A stretch of 64,000 nt of DNA, from the NCBI GenBank assembly GCA_025526935.1, contig JAHLKD010000014.1:372001-436000 (forward strand), read 5' to 3'. How positions within the stretch are numbered: position 1 is the stretch's first letter; each line of letters opens with the position of its first letter. Positions 11,756 to 21,344 of the stretch are shown one piece after another. The DNA is from Cladochytrium replicatum (lineage: Eukaryota > Chytridiomycota > Chytridiomycetes > Cladochytriales > Cladochytriaceae). The translations under genes and the position numbers were made by a program. Under the pieces are notes generated by a model that searched no databases, was not told where the DNA came from, and saw nothing but the letters and a program-made list of their open reading frames with translations.

Positions 11756-14093
11756 ATGGGAAGCTCTAAGATCAGCCGAATCTTCGGTCCTTTCCTTTTG
11801 CTGCTGTTATCTGCGGTACTCGCCAACTCCCAGATAGTTCCGATTCTCAGGATCGCACCAACACCCCTCGTTTATGCGAATTTGCAGGGAGGACAATTCC
11901 TGACTGTTTCGATCTCGAACTGGAATCAAGTTAACGGAGTGACTGGATTCATAAAGCTCAAGACTCCTGCCGGCTGGTATACATCTTTCTGCACAATCGA
12001 AGTCGGTGCAAACTTTACCGGGAGCGCGATCTTCTATGTGAAGCGAGCGGACTGGATGAAAAATCCTATGACATCTGGTGGTATACAAACCGTCTTCTGG
12101 TCTACTGATGGATCGCCTGATTCAGCCACGGTTACGACTCCCATTGTTTATACGGGTGATGCTCCTTCTGGAGTTTGTACCTCTACTGGGGACCCTCACT
12201 ATACCACCTTTGACAAACTTTATTACAACTTCCAAGGATCCTACCTGCCGGGCATTCTTCCTGACAAAACAATCTTTGGGTTTGACCCGTTTCGTTCTTA
12301 CTATCTTGTCAAGTAAGTCCAAACTAATTTCTCATAGGCAGAAAAAAGAAACTTACCCGATTGACAACGTAGTCACCCCCAGTTTAAGATTCAAGCTTGG
12401 CATTACCCTTGCAACACCAAAGTGGCATGCATGGGCAGTATTGCTGTTCAATGGAAGGATGTTGTCATCTATATCTCAGCTCTGCAGTACAACAAGAAGC
12501 CAATCGTATTTCATTTTGCCAGCAACCCGACTCTGTTGCAGCAGTACAATGACAACGGTAACATTGACATTACACGGTCGTCCGATGGGCGAGCAATCCG
12601 CATAAACACTGGAACTTTCAACACACACATCCGGGCAGACTACTGGGATGTCGCCAAGTCGTATTTCCTCCGTAAGTTAGAATGAACGGATGTGGAATGC
12701 AACGCTAATTCTCCACATAGAGGCTTCTGTTTACGTACCATCCCAGTTCTACGGCCAAGTGAACGGTTTATGTGGAACTTGGGACGGGGATAAATCCAAC
12801 GACTTCTATACCTCCACAGGTGCTATCCTCAAACCGAAAAGCTCATCTCAAAGCGATATCGATTTTACGGCAAGGACGTTTGGCCAAAGTTGGGTTGTAC
12901 CCGACAACCAAAACGTATTCAAGCTCGCCAGATTGATGAGCTCACTACCGGTTCTCAGTGACTCGGATGTTATCTCGACAACCGGAGGCTGCGACTGCTA
13001 CCGACCATCAGACAATGATCCAATTTACAAAAAGCTCAAGAAAATACCCAAATGCAATACCGCTCTGCCACCAGCTGGACTCATTACAACTTCGAAGGAG
13101 TCGTATGTGCGGTACAACCCAAATGACAACATGGTTGGCGGCGTAGCCTTGGCAAGAATGGTTCGTCGTTACATGGGTGCGCCAGAACGACCACAATCAT
13201 TTTTCCACAAGTTATGGGATCGGGTCAGCCGTCGAGATGATACGGATGTCAACGACACTCAAGACCCTGCGCGTCCGTGTGCTGCGAAAGACTACGATTT
13301 TTGTTGCTCTCTTACAACTTTGAAGCCGGAGGAAACGGCCTTCTGTGACACACTCAAGAAAATGTGCAACGACGCCTTCCCAATAACTCGAACGGTAACG
13401 ACTGACGATGAGTCGTTTACAATCACTTGCAATGATACCATAGTCAAGCACTGTATGGATGATGGTATTGGAACTGGAACACTGGCTTTCGTCGACGGAC
13501 AACAAAGGCAATCTTTTGAGGCTGTCTGCTCAAAAGATAACGGCATCACAAGAGAGCCCTATGTCATTAAGGTGAACCCGCCAAATGGAACTGATGCCCC
13601 TAATGCAACGGGAAACCGGCTGCTGTTTTCGCGTGATAATCACAACATTTCAAAGCGAGCATACCTGAACTACGCAAGCGGCCTGGGATCCACGAAACTG
13701 ACTGAGCGCGATCTAATGCGGATGGGCGAGATACAGACCAAGCTCGATGCGGATCCTGGGCTAAGCTCTATCTCTGCAAAACTCGACAACATTACTTGCG
13801 CAAAGCTTAACTGTGGGCCAAACGGTGTCTGCTTTGACCCTGCTGTTGACACAACATGCACATGCCTTCTTGGGTGGACTAGCAGTGGTGGCAACTTCTG
13901 CAATGTCAAAACAGGAGATATCAATATTGGCTGGTTTGACTCAAACTACTCACTTGGGTACTCTCCCCCGGATAACATGGTCCCCAAATCTACTACGAAA
14001 ACAGGCGGGGCTCTGAGCAAGCGGCTTGATTATGGATCAGTCCTCTGTGCTGTTTTTGTCACCATCCTTGTGTTAACTATGAATGGTCTTTGA
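11756..14093 (+). CDS. Secreted/GPI-type von Willebrand factor D-domain protein
   Basis: A signal peptide (FGPFLLLLLSAVLANSQ) opens the protein. A VWD domain follows: the start motif GDPHYTTFDKLYYNFQG near 12192, CNTKVACMGSIAVQWKDVVI around 12410, and GQVNGLCGTWDGDKSNDFY near 12755. The C-terminal half is Cys-rich and N-glycosylation-site-rich, then has an EGF-like segment (CGPNGVCFDPAVDTTCTCLL, 13811). It ends in a hydrophobic tail (LCAVFVTILVLTMNGL) after a basic residue pair, as in a GPI-anchor or membrane signal. Introns lie at about 12314-12390 and 12672-12719. VWD domains in fungi are known mainly from zoosporic lineages, and a role in adhesion is plausible but inferred. NSA2 starts divergently 228 bp upstream. 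Confidence 0.82.
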
Positions 14094-15040
14094 TTACTTG
14101 AGTCGACTCTTTGGTTTAACTTTCTCAACTCAAATATCACACTATCCATTTTCAAAGAGTTGAGCTATTTTTAAAGGGACGGAACAATTGAAGAACACAT
14201 TGAATATCATTGGGGGAGCAGTTCTAAAGATAGTAGAATGGTGTGGTGAATCAGTGTAGACGGAGTAGGGTATACTCCGTTCAAACATGATTGAGTAGAG
14301 GCGGTCCTGCGACTCATAAACGCCATTCCGTCAGCGTTGCATACTCTTTTATAGTAGTATGGCTTGATTACTAAACTACTGTTCCCAATAAGTAAATATT
14401 AGTGTGATTACTAAATAGAGCTTCAATCAGTCAATGGATTCCTTGTTCCTAAACGGGAACAAAGAATACATTTTAACTGACATAACACGTAATATAAGCA
14501 ATATTACCATATGTGGTAACAACATAGAAGACACGTAAGGACATGTTTCCACCATCATAAGTACATATTACTCTTCTTCCTGAGTAAACAATTGTGATCG
14601 ACTTAACAATTACAACTGACATGTCTCTCTGCATCCACATCGAGAAGTGCAGGACATCTCCAGTCTGTCTGATATGTCTTAGTGTGTTATGTGCATGGTT
14701 GTTAAAGTGACTGTAGTAAGAGTCCTATAACTTTCATAATCCAACAGCATTGTGTGCTCAAAATTTTCACAAGCAATGAAGGGGTAATACGACGATAGTT
14801 ACTAATATCACCACAGGTTAGTTCCACGCTGCTTCCACTAACCCTAATTAACCTAATGTGATGTGACGTTCTCACGTTGCGTGACACACCAGATGCAAAA
14901 ACCAAGAGGCTAATTGGTGAATGTGATTTGCATTAAAATCAGAAGGTTTGGGAACTACAACATTTGCTGCTGGGAAGAGGAAGGGATTGTTGAAAGGAAC
15001 AGGAGAACAACAAACATGCTTTCCCTGGTGAAGAAAGAAT
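14094..15040. other. Gene-free stretch left of the hAT element
   Basis: AT-rich sequence without convincing coding frames. The last 170 bp (about 14870-15040) keep an open minus-strand frame (KHVCCSPVPFNNPFLF) that could be a remnant of the LINE on the other side of the hAT element, but this is unproven. Confidence 0.4.
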
Positions 15041-15048
15041 GACAGTAT
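15041..15048. repeat. Left target-site duplication of the hAT element
   Basis: GACAGTAT immediately precedes the left terminal repeat. The partner after the right end is GACAGCAT (21324-21331), 7 of 8 identical. An 8-bp duplication is the hallmark of hAT insertion. Confidence 0.8.
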
Positions 15049-15063
15049 TAAGGATCGGCGGGT
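15049..15063 (+). repeat. Left terminal inverted repeat of hAT element
   Basis: TAAGGATCGGCGGGT, pairing with 21309-21323 with one mismatch. Confidence 0.8.
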
Positions 15064-15257
15064 TTTAGGGTCTTTCAGGTCGGGTCCGGGTCCATTGACC
15101 AAATGTACCCGACCCGATTGCCGAGTTTTCATGAAAAATTTTCGGGTTGGATCCTGGTCAGGTGTCAGGCCCAGTAGCAAAATCCTTCTCGGGTCGAGAA
15201 TTAGACCCGAGTAAAACCCGATGTGTTAGGGAAGCTAAAACAAAGCTATTGTTCTTT

Positions 15258-15745
15258 CTGTCCACACGGACACTTTCCAAGAAGACGCAATATAAGTTTT
15301 GTATGTATCAAACAATTTGCATCACAACAGACATCGCGGCATGTATTTTCTGTCCACCCGGACACTTTCTCAACTCATTGACGGTACTTCAGTAATCTCT
15401 ATCAGGTACAGCTAACCTCTCTACAAATACTACTAGCAATAGGATTCTGTCCACCCCGACACTTTCTCAACTCATTGACGATACTTCAGTGATCTCTATC
15501 AAGTACAACTAACCTCTCTATCAATGTTACTAGCAATAAGATTCTGTCCCCCTGGATACTTTCTCGACTCATTGACGGTACTTCAGTGATCTCTATCAAG
15601 TACAACTAACCTCTCTATCAATGTTACTTGCAATACGATTCTGTCCACCCGGACACTTTCCAAGAAGTCACAACGGAAGTTCTGTAACAAACAATTTCTA
15701 TCACGACAGACCTCGAGAGCTGTGCTTTCTGTGCACCTGGACACT
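15258..15745 (+). repeat. Left subterminal array of ~97-bp repeats
   Basis: Units begin with CTGTCCACCCGGACACTTTC at 15350, 15447, 15544 and 15641, a constant 97-bp spacing. Shorter or diverged copies begin at 15258 and 15729. Internal shared words include CTCATTGACGGTACTTCAGT and ATCTCTATCAAGTACA. Such clustered subterminal motifs are transposase-binding sites in other hAT elements, and that role here is inferred. The array lies directly upstream of the transposase start, so it may also hold its promoter. Confidence 0.85.
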
Positions 15746-15781
15746 TAGAGTCAGTAACGTTCCAGCAACACCACAGCAAAA

Positions 15782-18700
15782 ATGGATGCCACCTTTGTTA
15801 AACCAAAGCGTAAGGCAGCGTCCGACGCAAGCCAAACACTGGTGGACAGTCATCCGCTTGACACACGGAAGCGAAGTCTGCCAGCCGCCCAAATTTCAGA
15901 GGCATCCAGCAAGGGGAACAGCATGCAGGACAAACGCAGATGTGTATCAGGACACGGTGGCAACAACAGTGCTCGAGAGCCGAGCTCCACATCTAGTCGA
16001 GGCGGCAGAGCGAAGGATTACTATAAGGTTGATAATGGACTGAGAACATGTTTGGTTGCGAAATGCAAGTGGACCCAGAAGGTCGATAAAGCGGGATCAA
16101 CAAAAAACTTCCTCCGGAATCTGAAAAACCACCATGGAAGTATTGCCAGGTCGCTTGGACTGTTGGACATCGTCCCCAAGGGACAACAGACATTGAATTT
16201 CAGCTTGCTGGAGAAGGAGCAAGACTTTGTGTTCAATCCAGACATAGCGTGGCGGTCAATTTTGGACTGGATTGCTGCAGACAATCAGGCTTTTACTCTT
16301 ATGGAGAACGAGTTCTTTGTCAGCATGCTGAAGACTTTTCAGCCAAACTATACACCAAAGACGGCAAAAGCAGTGAAGCAAAAGGAGATGGATCTTTGCG
16401 ATAGGCAGAAGGAGCTCGTTAAAGGTCTGATTGTTGGTTCGCCTTCAAAAGTATCAATAACAGCTGACTGTTGGACATTGAAGAACCAGATTTCTTTTCT
16501 TGGAATTACTGCCCACTTCATCACGAAAGAGAGGGAGCCGCAGGACTTGCTGCTGCAGATGATTCCCATGGCTGGAAAGCATGAAGGCGTCGCCATGGCT
16601 AATCAGCTTGTCAAGTGTCTGGATGAATTGGCATGCTATCGGGTGAACGCTTATTGTGCATTACTACCGACAATGGTTCAAACAACTTTACCATGAGTGC
16701 TAAGCTGGAGATGCTATTGGAAGATAGGGATATTGCATGGTCTGCAGAAACTCAACACATGCGGTGTATGGCACACATTATTAATCTTGCAGCGAAGGAT
16801 TTTATCGATACATTCGGGCCTGCAGGGGACACAGTCGCAAATGTCGATAACTCTGGTGTTAATGTCATAAACCTTCTTCGACAGCTAGTCAGAGGAATCC
16901 GGTCTTCCCCAAAACGACGAAGCGCATCTATTGATTCGTGCTGATTTGTGAAACTGGTTCCTCTATTACCAATTATCGATGTGACAACTCGCTGGAATAG
17001 CACGTTCTATATGGTCAAACGAGCCTTACAGCTACAAGAGGCAATGGACAAAATATGCTGGATTGAAGATTCTTTGAAAGATTGGTCAATAAATCTAAAG
17101 CAATGGGAGGTCCTACAGAAGATCCGGGATGGTTTGAGTGTTTTCGAGGTTATATCAAAGGCAATTGAGGGGTCTAGATATCCAACACTTCCGCTTGTTA
17201 TTCCATTTCACAACGATCTTATCGATCAATTGGAGGACCTAGAGGAGGCAGAATTGGATGAAACTTTCACCAAAGCATTTCGAAATGCACTAGATAAGCT
17301 TAGAATATAATGAAAATGGTCTGATGAGGAAGAAGATCTGCCACCTCCAACACCGGCTTGGCGTAAGTCAATACAAGGACAGGATACAGGTAGCCCGGGC
17401 AAGCGAGTTGTTTACTTGGAATGATACTGATCATTTGGTATTGGAATAGGTGCTACTAGCCAGGAGGACAGTCGGGTTCCGTACACCTTCTTGATCACCA
17501 AAGTCATGAACCCCCTCTTACCTCCCTCTTCATTCTGCGTCCATCAACAGCCATCTTGATTAGACTGGCCAATCAATATCTTCTGACGCCAGAGAGTGTC
17601 CGCCTAGAGAACCAGATTGCCGACCTTGACAAAGTGGTCCTTGCTCCTGACCCCCGCCTGGTCTCCATGTTGCGACCCAAAGGACCATTCGCTCCCTACG
17701 AGATCAGGAAGTGGGCTTTGGAACATGGCCCTGTATTGTGGGCCATAGATCTCCTTTCCGCCCTGCGGGAAGCAAATCCTGCAACATATCCACCAGACTC
17801 AATTGGCACCACGTCGAACAGGAGTAACGTAGAACTTGGGGCAGAGACAAGACTTGGATTCCACAAAGAAATGGTGGACCTGTTGACAAGGAATCAATTC
17901 AAGGCTCCACCATATCTCCCACCAGGTAATTCTGTTGATAGTATCCATATGGAGCTGGACAAGGCAATGGTGAGGCGCTCTGCCTCTTTGACTTCTCAGT
18001 ACCCCCGGATCATCCAAGGAGTAAGGGTATACAGGTTTGCAGAGGTAAGGCGGTGTTAGCCTACCTACCCTCTACATATCCTCCTTTGACTAAAATCCCC
18101 TCTTACTCAATCACTAAGAGCCCGTGTTTAGCAGTTGCTATGGTACTCGATCCTCATTTTAAGGATCAATATTATCGATTTTCAAAGGCTTGGGAGAAAG
18201 ATGTAGGAAGGGATCAGGTCACCCTAGTGCGGAAAGTCTGGGAGGAATCGTATAAGTCACGAAAAATCAAGAATAGTGGTGCCGATGTTTTTGGAAACAC
18301 GCCAGAACGTCGACACGATTCGAGTGGAGCTTCAAGTGATAGACTGAAAAATATGGATGCTGAACGCTTGAGAGCCATTAGATATGTTTTCATCTGGCAA
18401 GAAGAGATTCCTGAGGAAAAAGATGAACTGGATCGCTATCTTGGCGATCAGGTACTCTGCGGTATTGATTCTGATGGGAAGCCAATCAATATTATGGACT
18501 GGTGGAAGACCGTTGGAAGTGTGAACTTTCCAGCCCTAAGCCAGATGGCAATGGACTATTTAGGAATACCAGCAACAAGCGCTCCAGTCGAACAAAAGTT
18601 TTCAGCCGGGGTTGATTTGGTACCTGCAACTCGCAATCGCCTTGCTCCAAGAACAAATAATGCGTTGATGTGCCGTCATGACTGGTTGCATCAATTGAGT

Positions 18701-18838
18701 GCTGAAGAACCGTTCAAAAATGATTCCCTAGATTCAAAAAGTGATGTTAGTGAGGATTTTGTAAAGGTGCATAATTTTGGCGAGGATTTTGATGTGGTAT
18801 TAGAGCTGGAAGCAACTGATTATAACCCACTCTTTTAA
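15782..18838 (+). pseudogene. hAT transposase, interrupted
   Basis: The frame from 15782 has a basic N-terminus and then a BED-finger-like stretch (LRTCLVAKCKW, then NFLRNLKNHHG). The catalytic core follows: VSITADCWTLKNQISFLGIT, then TTDNGSNNFTMSAKLEMLL and RCMAHIINLAAKDF. The C-terminal hATC dimerisation block is LGIPATSAPVEQKFSAGVD (about 18560) with RLAPRTNNALMC. Breaks are a one-base frameshift near 16640, an in-frame TGA at 16942-16944 (just before LVPLLPIIDVTTRWNS), and disrupted reading from about 17310. A segment of roughly 780 bp (about 17312-18090) does not look like hAT core. It separates ALDKLRI from SPCLAVAMVLDPHFKDQYYR, which are near neighbours in the family. The gene is therefore inactive. 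Confidence 0.88.
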
Positions 18839-18869
18839 ATATAAATTGTTGTTTAGACTGTTCATCTGT

Positions 18870-19197
18870 TGAAGTACCGTCCAGGAGTTGAGAAAGTGAC
18901 CGCCTGGACAGAATCCTATTGTGACTTGTATTTGGAGAGGTTGGTTGTACTTGATAGAGATCAGTGAAGTTCGGACAATGAGTTGAGAAAGTGTCGGGTG
19001 GACAGAATCCTGTTGCTAGTATCATTGATAGAGAGGTTAGTTGTACTTGATAGAGATCACTGAAGTACTGTCAATGAGTTGAGAAAGTGTCCGGGTACAG
19101 AATCCTATTGCTAGTAGTATTTGTAGAGAGTTTAGCTGTATATGATAGAGATTACTGAATTACCGTTAATAAGTTGAGAAAGTGTCCAGGTGGACAG
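18870..19197 (-). repeat. Inverse-orientation array of the ~97-bp hAT repeat
   Basis: Four copies in the opposite orientation end in TGGACAG-type sequence at 18911, 19005, 19100 and 19197 (spacing 94-97 bp). They share GTTGAGAAAGTGTCC and CTTGATAGAGATCA with the left array. The transposase thus sits between two mirror-image arrays, although the true element end is 2.1 kb further right. Confidence 0.83.
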
Positions 19198-19355
19198 AAT
19201 CTGGGAGACTAAGTGTCACTGTGTCTGTCTGGGTAGACAGTTTCTTCCCTAGCTTATTATTTTCAGATCGGGTAGAAAACTATAGTGTCAGGGAAGTGTA
19301 CATTCCGGCTCAGACCGCCGGGCCCGTATCTTCCCACGACAAACATTACCAACAC

Positions 19356-20880
19356 CATGCCTCAAACTACAAAGAAGCAAGCTTTGAAACAATCCAAACC
19401 ATCATCTGAAAGAGAATCAAGTGCAGAACCGGTGACTCCACCTGAAACATCTCCGGGAACAGGTTCTGAAGTGGAAGAAGCAGAAGTAGGCCTTGATGTC
19501 AAATTGACAGATGTCAAATAGACAGTTCCTTCAAAGAAACCAGCGCGACGTGGTACTAAAGGGGATGCTGACTATTTGCTCATCGACGGACTCTGTCCTG
19601 CTTCAGACATACGAATTTGGTATCAAAAATTCAAAGCAAGCAGCCACAGCTACGACTCAGAGGACTTCATCAGCAACTGTCAAACAAATTGTGATGAATG
19701 CGGCCCAAGATTTGTTCTTCAAGGGTTGATTGACCGACTTAACTCTGACAGCAAGCTAGTTCGTCAAGCCCTGAATGAAATTCACGATGAATGCAGTTGA
19801 CGAACGGAGTTCATAACAGCAGCAAACGCCTATCGTATGGAGTGCTTGAAAAACTCTTCCTTGCAGAAGGAAACAACATTTCTGGACTTTTACAGGCGGC
19901 AGGGACACAAGTACGGCATTTACAGAGGAATGCTTGTCAGTGCAAAGGTTGACGAGTTCCAAGCGACCATCAAACGAGCAGATGAGGACCGTGAAAGGAC
20001 AAAACAGGTCCTCAAACAGTCAGAACGACTGTTGAACATGACAAAAGATCTTGAAGAGACAGCAATGAATGAGAGAAGGACCCGCATCGCAGCAGAAGTG
20101 CGAGAGAAGGCTCTCATTGATGAATTGGGCAGGGCGGGTGCATTGATTCAGCACGGCGAGCACGAAGAGCTATCAAGATTCAGGGAGATCACAGCTGCAA
20201 TGGAAAGGGAGAAGCAGGCGGCTTCCCAGGAGATTTCACAAAGGAAATCACGTGTGACCGCCCTGGAGGGAGAGCTTGCTGATCTGAAACAACAGGCTGG
20301 TCATTCAGAAGCTGCAGCACCTGCGGCCAACATCAACAGGCGACCCAATAAGCATCTCGTTGGCTATCAAGGGGATTGGTAGAATTCCGAAGGTACATCG
20401 AACCAGTTCTCCAACCAGTTCCCTTGCATTGCTTAGCCTGCAGCAGCACCATCGTACGGCTATCCTTTTGGTGAAAGAAGTCATCCAGGGTATCTGCTTC
20501 CAGATGCATAAGATCAATGAGGTTATTTATGACCTTAAATTGCCGTCTCTTCCACCATCCATCAAGTACGTCAGCGTTAACTACGAAGTCCTCTCCCGAA
20601 ATGAGTTCTTACAGCCTATATTTGTTGAACTCAAGCCGTACATCAACTTCAAGTAGCAGTGCTCGGAGCAGCCTTACTCTTCTTAGGGTGCACATTTTGC
20701 TCAGAAACTGGATACGGCACAACAATTCGCTAAGTACGTCTGCCACTATCTATCGCATGTTCAGAGCATTAGTGGATGCATATCCTTCTGAGTGGCTAAG
20801 GTTCTGGACAGCATACATCGGGCATCTTTCGTCCATAACGCACGCTCCCTGTGGTGGATTGGAAACCTTGGAAGACAGGT
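19356..20880 (+). pseudogene. Companion coiled-coil protein gene of the hAT element, interrupted
   Basis: A single frame runs from ATG 19356 (MPQTTKKQALKQSKP) through 20382, broken by TAG at 19518-19520 and TGA at 19798-19800. It has an acidic Ser/Pro/Glu N-terminus, then a compact middle part with Cys/Trp (LCPASDIRIWYQKF; NCDECGPRFVLQGLIDRL), then a long Glu/Arg/Lys coiled coil (19960-20310). After the TAG at 20380 the same frame still reads like protein (PSYGYPFGERSHPGYLLPD). Another frame stays coding-like to about 20880 with further stops. Several stops differ from sense codons by C-to-T (TAG from CAG, TGA from CGA). I recognise no family. It shares orientation with the transposase and lies inside the element ends, so it probably travelled with it. 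Confidence 0.6.
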
Positions 20881-21308
20881 TTAGCCAAGGATTTCATGCC
20901 TTCAAATGACGACATCGATCGGTTCATCAGGACTGGGTTGGCAAAGGACGTAACCAGTGGTGGATGGGACTCTGACAATATGAACCAGATACAGAAGCTG
21001 ATTTGGGCTGTTCCACCTATCAACTTGTGATTGTTCAGTGGAGTTTTGTTTCTCTTTATGATAGTGTTTCTAAATAACACACTGTCCACACAGACACAAA
21101 GTGTTCATGTAAATATCCGTGTTCTATCTCAAGTTCAATCAACACTCTCCTGGGCAGCAAAAACCCGGCGGGTCCGGGTCAGGTACGGGTTTCAACCACT
21201 TTGGGTCTGGGTATTCCCTTCTTACCCGTCAGTGACCTGACCTGGACAAACACGACCTGACACAAAGGGTTTAATGCAGGTCGCCACTGAAACCCGGACC
21301 TGACCCGG

Positions 21309-21323
21309 ACCCGCCGAACCTTA
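21309..21323 (-). repeat. Right terminal inverted repeat of hAT element
   Basis: ACCCGCCGAACCTTA, the inverse of the left end with one mismatch. Confidence 0.8.
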
Positions 21324-21331
21324 GACAGCAT
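21324..21331. repeat. Right target-site duplication of the hAT element
   Basis: GACAGCAT follows the right end; the left copy is GACAGTAT. Confidence 0.78.
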
Positions 21332-21344
21332 AGAGTGAACCATA

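Larger units (their letters stand above)
15049..21323 (+). mobile_element. Complete but decayed hAT-superfamily DNA transposon with two genes
   Basis: The 6,275-bp element is bounded by 15-bp inverted ends TAAGGATCGGCGGGT (15049-15063) and the complement of TAAGGTTCGGCGGGT (21309-21323), 14 of 15 matching. The first ~180 bp and last ~160 bp are rich in GGGTC/GACCC motifs in opposite orientation. Inside are a left array of a ~97-bp repeat (15258-15745), a hAT transposase (15782-18838), the same repeat in inverse orientation (18870-19197), and a second protein gene (19356-about 20880). A related motif CTGTCCACACAGACAC recurs near the right end (about 21083). Both genes carry stops, so the copy is not autonomous now. 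Confidence 0.83.

Noticed and set aside
15258-15745. Possible CRISPR-like array
   Set aside because: The 97-bp units repeat along their whole length with no unique spacers, lie in a eukaryotic hAT element, and have an inverse partner array.
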